From Eucommia ulmoides (lineage: Eukaryota; Streptophyta; Magnoliopsida; Garryales; Eucommiaceae), in assembly GCA_016647705.1 (NCBI GenBank), contig CM028334.1:10635546-10699545 (forward strand): 64,000 nucleotides of DNA, written 5' to 3'. How positions within the stretch are numbered: the first letter of the stretch is position 1; every line of letters begins with the position of its first letter. The notes below the pieces were generated by a model that saw nothing but the letters and a program-made list of their open reading frames with translations, did not search any database and was not told where the DNA came from. This document shows, piece after piece, positions 1-11,363 of the stretch. The position numbers and the translations under genes were made by a program.

Positions 1-1341
1 TTTCAAGCATTTTTGTTAGTTTAATGTGTGTTTGTATTGTTTTATAGGTTTTTGAATAAATGGGAGAAAAGATGCAAATTCGGTTCAGGTGCAATAACGT
101 TAAGGCCATTCTTGACAATGATTCAATCTGATTTTGGAAACTCTCAAAACATGGAAGTTGTAAATTTATGTCTTAGATTTCCATAAGTTTTTTAATCACC
201 TCAATGGGAGTTCGGACGGGAACGTTACGGCCAAAATACCATTGTTGCAGCGGTGGCCTTCACCGCTGCAGTGGTAAAGGGTTAGTGGACCTATTGACTT
301 TCCACTGCTGTAGCGGTCCGGCTCTACCTAGATAAGATATTTTGGGATATGTTTTGAGATATTTAGGTCCCTATGATATCCTTTCTTCTCCCAACACCTA
401 AGGCACGTTTTTGGGACTCCCTTGAGAGCTCCAAGGCATACCAACAAGGAGAGATCATCCACTTGAAGAGGAGAAATCAAGATCGGAGTGGAAATCAAAG
501 ACACGGAACCATCAAAGTTTTAGATAACGACTATTCTCCTTTGTTTCTCTTTTTATTTCTTAAAACCTTGTTGGTATTTAATGTTGTTTAGCTTGTTTAT
601 AGTAGAATATTAGGCTATGGCCATGTGTAGCTAAACATATATTGTCTAGGGTTTGATGTAGTCCATGAAAACGTTGTTTGAATAAATCGATATTTTGTTA
701 ACGGTTGTTTATCTTTATCCGATTGTATTTACAGTTTTATTACTGCTATTATATGTTTGTTATGATATATTGGTTGGTTTGAGAATACGAGGTTTGACAC
801 TCGGGAGAGGTAACCCTGAATTCGGACTAGGGTTTAAACACAACATGACAATCTAATGACTCTGGAGAATATTAAAAAGTATGCAATCTATGAGGTTGGG
901 GCGAGACTCATGTGATCAGTTTCATATAGACGCTAGACGGGGATGTCGATGTTGACGCGAAGTTGCACATTCATTCACTTTACACTCGGGAGAGATAGTG
1001 AGTGAGATTTTGACACCTAGATTATCGAATAGTATGAATGCTGTTAACGTAAACTAGATTGAATTGAACGCGATTAAGTGAACAAAGTTAATCACTACAC
1101 AATATTTTCCCATTAACGTCATAGTAATATTATAGTTTAATAATTAATTTAGTTTAGTTGATAATTATTATAAAAAACCCCTAAATTTGAGTCGTCTAGA
1201 TAAAGTTAAATTATGACAATCGTGGTACTTAGCGACGATCTACTCCAATCCCTGTGGATATGACAACCTTTAATCTCGTACTATACTAAAACTTGACCCG
1301 TACACTTGCGGTAAAAGTAGCGATGTAATATTCTGCTACCA
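1..1341 (+). repeat. Gypsy-type LTR, left end cut by the window
   Basis: This is most of one LTR of a Ty3/gypsy-type family. The opening bases match the LTR at 22,669-24,116 from about 65 bases inside that copy (shared text around 'tttataggtttttgaataaa'), and the end matches the terminus of the minus-strand LTR at 25,353 ('gcgatgtaatattctgctacca'). It therefore ends in CA at 1,341. Copia protein sequence begins about 30 bp later, so this is either a solo LTR or the 3' LTR of an element inserted in copia-1 just left of the window. Its target duplication cannot be tested here. GC-rich dyads of the CACCGCTGCAGTGGT type lie at about 245-335. ORFs inside it are not genes. Confidence 0.8.
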
Positions 1342-2843
1342 ATGTTCATCCGCATTGTAAGAAAAGAGTCATTATGACAGTAGATAGCTCTCTACATCTT
1401 GTAGAGAAAGAAGGATATTTTAATGTCAAGGCTGATATTTCAGATGTTGAAGGTGTTTCTCTCAAATATGTTTATCATGTTCTCGGCTTAAACAAGAATC
1501 TTGTCTCGGTCTCTCAGTTAGTTGATTCTGGAATGTATGTTCGCTTTGGTCTAGATGATGTACGGATTCTTTCAAATGTAAAACATATTGCTGTTGATGT
1601 TTTATTTACTGGGAAAAGGAAAGAATCATTATATGTTTTGTCTGCAAGTTATGTATATGTTAAAAAGACAGGTCAAAATTCAAGTGTGACACTTTGGCAT
1701 GCTCGGTTGGGCCATTTGGTTTATCAATTGTTGTAGAGAATCTCTACAAAGAAACTTCTTAATGGAGTTCCTTTCTTCAAGGAAGTTCATCATGATGTGG
1801 TTTGTGCCAATTTCCAATATGGAAAATCACATTGCCTTCCTTTCCCGAATTCAAAGAATATAGCTTCTACTGTATTACAACTGGTTTATTCAGACCTCAT
1901 GGGGCCAACAAGAACACCTACCTAGTTATCTTGGTTTTCATTATGCGATGGTTATTGTGGATGGCTTTTCTCGGTTTACTTTGGTGTATTTCTTGGAACA
2001 CGAAAGTGAAGCTTTCTCCAAATTTATTTAGTTCAAGAAGCAGGTGGAGAACGAATTTGGGCTACCAATAAAGTGTCTAAGCACCAATAATGGAGGGGAA
2101 TACACATCCGATCAATTCCTTAAATATTGCAGGGAGCAAGAGATTCGATGTCAAATGACTTGCCTAGAAACTCCACAACAAAATGGGGTTGTTGAGCGCA
2201 AGTTGGCACTTTTAACAGCTATGTGCTTGTCATGGTTACATGCAAAGAGTCTTTTGAGGGAGTTTTGGGCAACAACTATTCAATTTGCCTGTCATGTCAT
2301 TAGTCGCTTGCCTCTATTGCCAAGGACAAAATCATCCCATTTTGAAGCACTATATCACCGCAAACCAAATGTGAGTTATTTTTGAGTTTTTGGTTCAGTT
2401 TGTTATGTCCATATATCGAAAAATAATCAGACTAAACTTAACCCAAAGGCAAAGTTTTGTACGTTTGTTGGTTGTGATACTCACAGAAAATTATGGAGAT
2501 ATATGGATCCAAACACAAAGAAGGTCGTTGCTTCCTGGGATGTGGGTTTTGATGAAGTGTCATCGCATCAAATTGATGTAAATGAGGTCATCAACACAAC
2601 TGATCTTGAACCTTTTTGTGGTGATGTTGCAGCCAATGAAAGAGGGAGTGATATTTTTCCATCTAAGGAAAACATTTAACAAGGTAAGGCTTCTGAGGTT
2701 GTGATTCGAAGGTCTTCCAGACAAAGAAAACAACCTGATCATTTAGCTGATTATGAAGTTTAGTTAAATCATTGCTCTATGTTGTCCTGTTTTTTAATGG
2801 GGGATTCATGTGAAAATGAGCCAAAGTCGTACAATAAAGCTAA
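1342..2843 (+). pseudogene. Copia-1 polyprotein, GAG-pre-integrase and integrase part
   Basis: This is a decayed Ty1/copia polyprotein. Readable parts are the GAG-pre-integrase domain (about 1,374-1,736, with NLVSVSQLVDSG and LWHARLGH), the integrase core (about 1,737-2,385, with DLMGPT, NNGGEYTSDQF and TPQQNGVVERK) and the stretch after it (CYVHI, then KVVASWDVGFDE). Several frameshifts and stops separate them, for example the stop after the LGH motif at 1,734. The second catalytic Asp of the integrase DDE triad appears as Asn (STNNGGE where TDNGGE is usual), and the zinc-finger CxxC reads CANF. The element cannot integrate on its own. The same reading continues at 4,029 and at 11,364 after two insertions. 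Confidence 0.88.
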
Positions 2844-4028
2844 GGTTGTGTTTTGGTAAGGGATTTCAAAATTCTTTTTTGACAAATACTTTTTTTGGGT
2901 ATTTATGAAGAAGAATTTCTAAAATCCTTCCAATTAAAAATAGTGGTAAGAGTGGAATTTAGAAATCTATTTAAAATAAGTGTCATTTTAGAAATCCATC
3001 CAAAGAGGAATTTGAGAAATTCTCATGTTGCGATTGTCTTATCTTTCTCAGACCTTCCTCATGGCTGAGCTCTCATCGTCGTGATCATGTCTTCGCTCTT
3101 GAGGCCCGAACTTTACCACCGTCTTCATTGATCAGCATCACCATCTTTGGGCTTCTTCGTCTCCGTTGTCCATTATTATTTTCTTCGCTGTTTCTTCATC
3201 ACTGTTGTCCATCGTTCTTCTTCGTCTCCATCGCTATCTTCTTCGTTATTCATGGTGGTCGCCACAGGCCGATCTCCTTGGTACTTTCGCAACATCGCCC
3301 AAGCCCTAATTTACAAGGCAAGTTATTCCTTTTTGTAACACAATATATTTTCAAATCTACACATAGATCTTACTCAAATTGATTATTTATGATGCCACTA
3401 CATCGAATTTTGCTTGATTATTGGAGACAACCTTGAATCTTATTGATTTTAAGTTGCCGAAAGAGAAATTAAACCTGATTTTGCTTCATTATTTGGTCGA
3501 AACTTGAATTCTCATTGATTTTAGTTGCCAAATGAGAGATTAAAACTGATTTTACTTGATTATTTCTGATGCCACTACATCAAATTTTGCTTGATTATTA
3601 GAGATAACCCTTGAATCTTATTGATTTTAAGTTGCCAAAAGAGAAATTGAACTTGATTTTGCTTCATTATTTGGTTGAAACTTGAATTCTCATTGATTTT
3701 ATGTTGCCAAATGAGATATTAAAGCTGATTTTGCTTGATTATTGGAGAAAACATGAATTACTATTGATATGGATTTGCCAAATGAGAAATTGAACCTTAT
3801 TTTTCTTTATTATTGGATGAAAAACTTGAATTCTTTATCAGTTTTAAGCTTTCGAATGAGAGATTGAAGTTGTGCTTAAGTGTCATCCAAACAAGGAATT
3901 ATAGAATTACATGATCAAATACTTTAGCTAAAATGGTTATCTAAACAAGAGATTTGTAAATGATGAGATTTCAAAATCCAGAATTTTGGAAATCCCACCA
4001 TTTACAAATCCCTAACCCAAATGCAACC
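2844..4028. mobile_element. Non-autonomous PIF/Harbinger (Tourist-like) element
   Basis: A 1,185-bp element with terminal inverted repeats: left end GGTTGTGTTTTGGTAAGGGA, right end (reverse complement) GGTTGCATTTGGGTTAGGGA. It is flanked by the 3-bp duplication TAA (2,841-2,843 and 4,029-4,031), which is typical of PIF/Harbinger. Removing the element and one TAA restores a copia reading frame (NKAKEFLKWEDAIQEEI), so the ends are firm. It carries no transposase. The interior from about 3,390 to 3,870 is built of imperfect direct repeats of 'tgcttgattattggaga...cttgaatcttattgatttt...gttgcc', with a long period near 200 bp and a half-period near 100 bp. Short ORFs at 3,128-3,382 are chance. Confidence 0.88.
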
Positions 4029-4112
4029 TAAAGGAATTTCTAAATGGGAGGATGCAATACAGGAAGAAATATCCGCTTTACACAAGAACGCCAAAGAACG
4101 TTTATTTGGTTA
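4029..4112 (+). pseudogene. Copia-1 fragment between two insertions
   Basis: This 84-bp stretch encodes EFLKWEDAIQEEISALHKNA, the conserved segment just before the copia reverse transcriptase. It continues the frame broken at 2,843. It ends with GGTTA (4,108-4,112), the left copy of the target duplication of the gypsy-type element that follows. Confidence 0.8.
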
Positions 4113-5625
4113 TGTACGTTGCAGCGTTTGTTACGCGCTCCCGTATTGACTACTCGCAAGTGCACGAGGTCTAGTTTTAATAAAGTGGATCTTTAAGATC
4201 GAATATCGTTCCCACAGGGACGGGTTGAATAATTGAATACCGTAATTTGCATAATCTCATATTATCCAGACGGTCAAAGAAATGATTTAAAATTAAACTA
4301 ATTAAAACTAAGCTAAACAACAATTAGTGGGTTAATCCTAACTAAGTTGATTACCTAGGGATTAATTTCGTTAACTTAATACATGTTTGATTTCGTTTTA
4401 GTTAACAATAACGGAGTTTATGGTATCCGACAATCTCGGTTCTAAAACTCCTTCGCTACCTCTTCCGAGTGTAAGACGGGAGAATACGCGACTTCATGTT
4501 AACGAAGAGGTCCCCCTCAATGTATTAATGACTCTAGACCACGTGAGTCTTGCCCCAAAGTCATCGATTGCACACTAACTAACGCCCTCCGGGGTCATTA
4601 GATCGTAACGATATGTTTACCCTCGTTCGGATCCGGGGATACCTCTCCCGAGTGTCAAACCCCGTATTCTCAAATCCAACCCTAATACCTTAACAAGCAT
4701 ATTAAAGTTTTCATAAAATGATGAGCACAATCGAATTTAAACACCAACAACCATTAATATAACGTATATTCCATCAAACTAGTATTTACACAACTACACT
4801 GATCCTTAGCTAATATTTATCTAATATATTGTCATCTTGAGCATATAAGCATTAATACAAGAGATATTAATTATCATTTACAATAAAATATTAAATTACA
4901 AAGAGATAAATAAAGAGAAAGATCAAATCTTAAAATGAAGTGATCCCCTGTCGCCAAAGATCGATCTGCCAATGTTTCCTCTTTTCCAGATGATGAATTT
5001 CTTCTTCAAGAATGGCCAAGGATCACCTCCTAAGGTTAAGGGCGTCCAACAATGTCCAGACCTCCCAAGTGTCTTCAATGGATGTGGGAGAATGGTATTT
5101 ATAGGCCTAAGGTTTCAAAAATATCTAAAAGATATTTTCCTTTGTGTAGAGCTGACGGCCGAGGCGGTGGTTTTCTCCACCTAGGCGGAGGTAAGTCGGT
5201 TTTCTTACCGCCTAGGCGGTGGTTTTCTCCACCTTGGCGGTGGGCTGACATACAAATATTCTGACGGTTCACCGCCTAGGTAGTGGTTTTCTTCACCTAG
5301 GCGGTGGAGCAGTACTTAAACATACTCCAACTTTATGATGCTTCTCCGCCTAGGCAGTGGTTCTTGTTCACTTTTTAGCACATCCTCTACATTCTCACCT
5401 CCTCGACGGTGGATTCTTCGCCGTGGTGGTGGACCTTGTGATCTTGAAACCTTGTTTCTTCATCATTTCTTCACCGGTTTTCCACCGTTTTTGCTCATTT
5501 ATCGCTTGTTTGTGTCCCTACACCTGAATTAACTAAAAACAAACTAAAACGCGACTAAATATAAATAAAACGCTCGAAAACTACCAAATTCAGTTTATAA
5601 GTAAATAGGTAATTTACACCTATCA
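4113..5625 (-). repeat. 3' LTR of the 4,113-11,358 element
   Basis: Begins tgtacgttgcagcg and ends cacctatca on the plus strand. It aligns along its length with 9,874-11,358. Positions 5,157-5,430 hold a run of palindromic motifs around CCTAGG, including the perfect 14-mer ACCGCCTAGGCGGT at 5,207-5,220. ORFs here (4,972-5,532) are not genes. Confidence 0.85.
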
Positions 5626-7286
5626 AATACCCCTAAACTTGAAATTTTGCTAGTTCTCGAACAAAACACCCTAACACTAAATTAAACTAACTACACTAAT
5701 TAACTAACAACTAATCTAAAAATGAAAAACTTTCACAAAGAAGAAGTATACACATGTGAGTTCCAAATTCAATCGAAGAGACTAAGTAGGTCCTCCCTCA
5801 ACATCCCTCAATCTGATCAAGTTCGGAAAATAATATACACCAAGTGGTGTTCTAGAATTTCAACACTCAATTTCAATAAAAACCATTCTAGATCCATTTG
5901 AAATGTGTGTGTGAGCTCGCTCAAATGTATAACTAACCAAACTCCAGATTGGATCGTTCAATAGACAAGTTCATGACTTAACCTTAAAGGTTTCAGGAAA
6001 ACCATACGTTGGATTGGGCTCGACTATCCACTAATGTTGGTTCTAACATTCTCAAAGATCAATAGGGTTTGGTTAAGCTTTGGAGAATGACCAAGGGTAT
6101 TGCAAGAATAGAAAATAGCAAATCGTTAAGATAAAACGATACTTGAGGTATAAACGCTTGTCACTATATCTTTCTCATAACCCACACGTTTAAAAACACA
6201 ACCCTGAACGAGAATTGAAGAACTTTGTATTCACTTGTCGAAAGAAACGAGAATAAAAACTATATTCACATAGTTTTTTTTTTTAATAAACATTGTCACA
6301 CCCCTAAACTTATTTGAATTTGTACCATTTTAGGGGTGTGAAAATAGAACTAAAAGATTGACATGTGAATACGCTAATACCGACCCAATAACAATTCATC
6401 TGAAACCCCAATCGCTCACTTCAAGCTAGCATTAGTCTATGCTACTTGATTTCACTCAATTTTGACTTTTAGGTTTAGCGACAATAGTTTGGAAAAATTT
6501 AATTGGATAGAGTATTGAAACGTGTTCAGAATTGAAAAGATTATCGGCTTCGACAGGAGAACGAGGGAATAAATTTTTCAGGTTAGCTACAAATGTTCAA
6601 GTGATAAAAGTAAAGGCCTAAATCATGCCTTCGGAATTACCTTACCTATAATTTCGCCTCCAGTCTATCCCAAATCAAGTTCTAGATTCATTATTTTTTG
6701 TCATGAACTTATTATTGAATATTCAACGTCAATTTATTTAAATAATTATATACTGAGTCCATGCGATCGTGAGATTTAAGGATCATGATAGTTTTTACCT
6801 AATCGACATGCTAAGCACACAAAACACACATGAATGGCATTACCCCCGACCTCGATATACAATTAAGAGATAATTTTCATCATCGGGAAACAGTCCTAGA
6901 CGAATTCAACAACCCATCAAGCATATAGACTTTATACATAAATAAAACTATATTAAATCTAAATACTAACATACATAAACTAAACTAAGCATTTAACATG
7001 CAAAGACGTGAAAATTAAACTACAACTTAACTATTTAATTAAAGTCTACATAACATAAAACATTTAAATTAAATACATATAAAAAAAAATCAAAAAATTT
7101 GTTCATCCTTCTTCTAAAAAAACACAAAAATAGATTAACACCCCCCAAACTTAAACATGGCAGTGTCCACACTGTCTAGTAGCGAACCCAATAACAATTT
7201 ATAGCATTCATGAACAAAATATTGGGTTTGAACACATACCTAAGAGATAAGACGTAGGATTCTTACCTAAGAGGTAAGACGTAGCC

Positions 7287-8340
7287 CTACTGTCCACTTG
7301 GGGAAGGATCATCGCCACCACTTTTACGTCGAAAAGGAAACTGTGGTGGTTGCAAAAGGTGCGGCGGCACTTGTGACATAGTTGGAAACGTATGCATTTC
7401 GATGCCGAGGCCCTCGCAAATAAGCTGGTTTACTTGATCTTGATAGCATCCAAATCGATCCTGGTATGTCCATAGCTCATGTTTCCCTATCTGAAGATCC
7501 CGGAGTTCTTGAAAAACGCGCTCTCCGTCGAATCCGACCCATCCGGGTGCCTCGGGAGTTGGGGCACTAGAAGGCCCTACCTCGTCTCTCGCTTGCACTT
7601 CATCCTGTGCTGCTCCTCCCTCAGTCTGGCCTTGAGCGCTTGCCTTCCATATCCTTGTAATAATGGCCAGATCGAGGTTAGTGATAGGGTCCAACAGGCT
7701 ATCCCCAGAGATGACCACCCCGGATCGCCTGAAAAGCACGGTCAAGAGCGATGGAAATGGGAGACCGACCTTCATCGTGTTGATTGCATAGAGAATTGAA
7801 CAATAGATCAAGGATCCAATGTTGATCGGCTTTCCAGTCTAGATCGAATATAGCACAATGGCCCAGTCTTTAGAGACGTCAGAGAAGTGCGACGTCGAGA
7901 GAAGACTTCCACACACAAAATGATGCCACATCTAAGGGATTGGATTGAGAAATTTTGTCGGGAATGTGGCGAGACGCGACCCAATGTGTGTCTACTGGAC
8001 ATTGCTGGAAGTGATGGCTCTGAATCCAAGCTCGGGTCTTGGCCCCCATAAGGTTCATCAGTGGGTGGTCCCGGGGCAGCCAATCCGAAGACTTCGTTGA
8101 TAAACTCTGAAATAAAAGAGATAGGTAGAGTGCGAACCCTTGTTTGGTAGTCAACGACTTCAATGACATTGGCATAAAATTCCCGCACTAGGGCCACCTC
8201 GCCTTGGGGAGGTGATTTGCATAACTCTTCCTAACCGCGGCTTCGAATGACATTTTGAAACTCCATCAGGAGGTTATCTAATAGTCCAAACTCCATCAGA
8301 ATCGGTTGAAATGCTCATCCGCTTGTTTGGACACAAAACG
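7287..8340 (-). pseudogene. Broken 'putative plant transposon protein' ORF of the gypsy-type element
   Basis: Read on the minus strand, three pieces in different frames resemble the protein often annotated as 'putative plant transposon protein' in Athila/Tat-like and non-autonomous plant LTR elements. The N-terminal piece reads DYDSTRFVSKQADEHFNRF and then meets a stop (about 8,260-8,320). The middle piece (8,197 down to 7,808) begins MALVREFYANVIEVV and contains INEVFGL. The third (7,811 down to 7,287) contains YAINTMKVGLPFPSLLTVLF followed by RRSGV and a poorly conserved acidic and Pro-rich tail. The assignment comes from these motif words and their order. The function of the family is uncertain. 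At least one stop and one frameshift make this copy non-functional. Confidence 0.65.
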
Positions 8341-9849
8341 TGTGGAATCGTAGTCTGTGGCGACACCTCCGGTTCGAGAACATGACCCTTCACCCCGTGC
8401 CCTCTTCGAAAAAACTCTCTTAGTCATATTTCCTAGCAATCACAATGACAAAAGAAAACAACCCAATCATATATGCACAATGGAAAACAGTCCCAAATCA
8501 ACATTATTAAGATCAAGGAATAAATTCAATACACATACACCAATTGCAATGATTTCAACAAAATACTAATAATATAACATGCATCCCCCCCCCCCCAATA
8601 ATTAAGCAATTCATATCAACTCAGTTTAACACGAAAAATCACAGCAAAATCCCATAGAACATGAAAATCGCAAAAATAGGGGTTTAAGGGGTTAGGGCAC
8701 ATTCCACAATCAATGATTCTTGTAATAATCTTGCAAATCAATCAAAGATTTCAACAAATATAAAATATGTAGAAGCTTAAACACTTACTTATTGAGAAAT
8801 GGTTGCCCAAACGATTAGAAATTAAAGAAAATCGCACCGTCGCTCTTAAACCCCAACTTTTTCGAAAATGGGGAAAAATCTGATTTTTAGAGTGTGATTT
8901 GTGGTTGAAATTACAAGTTTTGTTAAGAGAAGGACAATTTAGAGGGTTGGAAATGATTTTGAGGGATGGGCTTTGAAATATTTTGGGAGTATTTTGAAAA
9001 AGATGTGGCGATTTTGTTTTAGCGGGTTGGTTTTAATCAACCAGAGGCCTCACCACCACGGCAGTGGAATCACCGCTGCGCGGTGTGAGTGCCTTTTTAA
9101 AATCAAATGTTTCTGCTATTTCATCGCCTCGGCGGAGAAGCGCATTTTTCAAAACAAAACATTCTACTGCTTTACCCCCGTGACAGTGGATTTCTCCGCT
9201 ACGGCGGTGAGGCGTTTGTGCCAAAACTTAACTTACTGCAAATTTCACCGCCTCGGCGGTGCGTCCAGCGCCTCGGCGGTGTGCCTGTTTTTGGATTTTT
9301 ATTTTTTATTCAAGTTTTCACACAAAGACTCCACACTATGCATTTTCACTTTTCTTGTTCAATATTTTTAAGTGCGAAATACATCTCCGAATATCCTCAC
9401 TCGTTAATTTACCTCCAAACACGCTCCGAGACCAATCCGGCCTCCAGAAAAATAAATAATAGCAAAAATCAGGTAAAAATTGATACCCTTGGTTTTGGAT
9501 AAATTTTTTTTTTTTTAACTTGCTTGATTTAGCGTCCCTAGCTGGACTTGGTTGAGCATTATTCACCAAACTCCCTCATAGATAAGGAATTTTGAAGAAA
9601 AAAAATGCTCCGTTGGACCACGAGTCATGGTATTGAAGTTGGATTCTTCTCTCTCTCCTTATTCTTTTCAACTTACACTTGATCTCAGGATCGAGAGTCA
9701 AGAATTTCAACTTCTTCTACGATGCATGCACTATTTGATCACAAGTCACGAAACAAATTAACAAAATAAATAAAAAGAAAATTAAAACAAAAGAATTGTC
9801 TGGATTAATATTCAACTACTTAGTCGCAATATCAACTAATCCAACACCG

Positions 9850-9867
9850 TCCCCGGGAACGGCGTCA
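9850..9867 (-). other. Primer binding site, tRNA-Asp type
   Basis: The minus strand reads TGACGCCGTTCCCGGGGA. It differs at two positions from TGGCGCCGTTGCCGGGGA, the sequence complementary to the 3' end of plant tRNA-Asp(GUC). It sits 6 bp inside the 5' LTR, as expected. This fixes the element's direction. Confidence 0.82.
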
Positions 9868-9873
9868 AAAACT

Positions 9874-11358
9874 TATACGTCGTAGCGTTTGTTACGCGCT
9901 CACGTATTGACTATTCGCAAGTGCACGAGGTCTAGTTTTAATAAAGTGGATCTTTAAGATCGGATATCATTCCCACAGGGATGGGTTAAATAATTAAATA
10001 CCGCAATTTGCATAGTCTCATATTATCCAGATAGTTAAAGAAATGATTTAAAATTAAACTAATTAAAACTAAGCTAAACTACAATTAGTGGGTTAATACT
10101 AACTAAGTTGATTACCTAGGGATTAATTTTTTTCACTTAATACATGTCTAATTTCATTTTAGTTAACAACAACGGAGTTTATGGTATTCGACAATCTCGG
10201 TTCTAAAACTCATCCGCTACATTTTCTGAGTGTAAGACGGGGGAATACACGATTTTGTGTCAACGAAAAGGTCCCCCTCAATGTCTTAATGACTCTAGGC
10301 TGCGTAAGTCTTGCCCCAACATCATCGATTTCACATCAACTAACGCCCTCCTGCGTCGTTAGATCGTAACAATGTGTTTACCCTAGTCCGAATCCGGGGT
10401 TACCTCTCCTGAGTGTCAAACCCCGTATTCTCAAATCCAACCCTAATACCTTAACAAACATATTAAAGTTTTCATAAAATGATGAACACAATCATATTTA
10501 AACACAAACAACCATTAAGAAAACGTATATTCCATCAAACTAGTATTTACACAACTACACCGATCCCTAGCTAATATCTATCTAATCTATTATGATCTTG
10601 ACAATATAAGAATTAATACAAGAGATATTCATCATCATTTACAATAAAACATTAAATTACAAAGAGAGAAATAAAGAGATAAAGATAAAATCTTAAAATG
10701 GAGTGATCTACTATCGCTAACCGCCAATGTTTCCTCTTTTCCAGATGATGAATTTCTTCTTCAAGAATGGATAAGGATCACCTCTTAAGGTTAGGGGTGT
10801 CCAATAGTGTCCAGACCTCCCAAGTGTCTTCAATAGATGTGGGAGAATGGTATTTATAGGCCTAAGGTTTCAAAAATATCTAAAAGATATTTTCCTTTGT
10901 GCAGAGCTGACCGCTTAGGCAGAGGTAAGTCGGTTTGCTTACCGCCTAGGCAGTGGTTTTCTCTACCTAGGTGGTGGGATGGAATTAAAACATTCTGATG
11001 GTTCACCGCCTAGGCGGTGGTTTTCTTCACCTAGGTGGTGAGCGGCACTTAAACATACTCCAACTCTTTGACGCTTCTTTGCCTAGGCGGTGGTTCTTGT
11101 ACACTTTTCAGCACATCCTCTGCATTCTCACCACCTCGGCGGTGGATTCTTCGCAGCAGCGGTGGACCTTGTGATCTTTAAACCTTGTTTCTTCATCATT
11201 TCTTCACCGTTTTCCCACCGTTTTTGCTCGTTTATCGCTTGTTTGCATCCCTACACCTGAATTAACTAAAAACAAACTAAAATGCGATTAAATATAAATA
11301 AAATGCTCAAAAACTACCAAATTCGGTTTAGAAGTAGATAGGTAATTTACACCTATCA
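9874..11358 (-). repeat. 5' LTR of the 4,113-11,358 element
   Basis: A 1,485-bp partner of the LTR at 4,113-5,625. Its terminal TG has become TA at 9,874. A palindrome cluster at 10,910-11,170 includes the perfect 16-mer CACCGCCTAGGCGGTG at 11,004-11,019. A further cluster lies just inside the element at 9,040-9,290. Confidence 0.85.
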
Positions 11359-11363
11359 GGTTA

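Larger units (their letters stand above)
4113..11358 (-). mobile_element. Complete non-autonomous gypsy-type LTR retrotransposon
   Basis: A 7,246-bp element read on the minus strand. It runs TG...CA and has the 5-bp target duplication GGTTA at 4,108-4,112 and 11,359-11,363, inside copia-1. The two LTRs (4,113-5,625 and 9,874-11,358) flank a 4.2-kb interior. The interior has a tRNA-Asp type primer binding site at 9,850-9,867, a purine-rich tract beside the 3' LTR (5,626-5,640; minus strand AAGTTTAGGGGTATT), and one broken ORF at about 7,287-8,340. I found no reverse transcriptase, RNase H or integrase, so it would have depended on a relative (LARD-like). The paired LTRs are clearly diverged, which indicates an old insertion. 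Confidence 0.87.

Noticed and set aside
3128-3382. Hydrophobic ORF as a small membrane protein
   Set aside because: It lies within the non-autonomous Harbinger element in low-complexity pyrimidine-rich text.
5052-5532. Gly/Arg-rich ORFs
   Set aside because: They translate the CCTAGG dyad cluster of an LTR.
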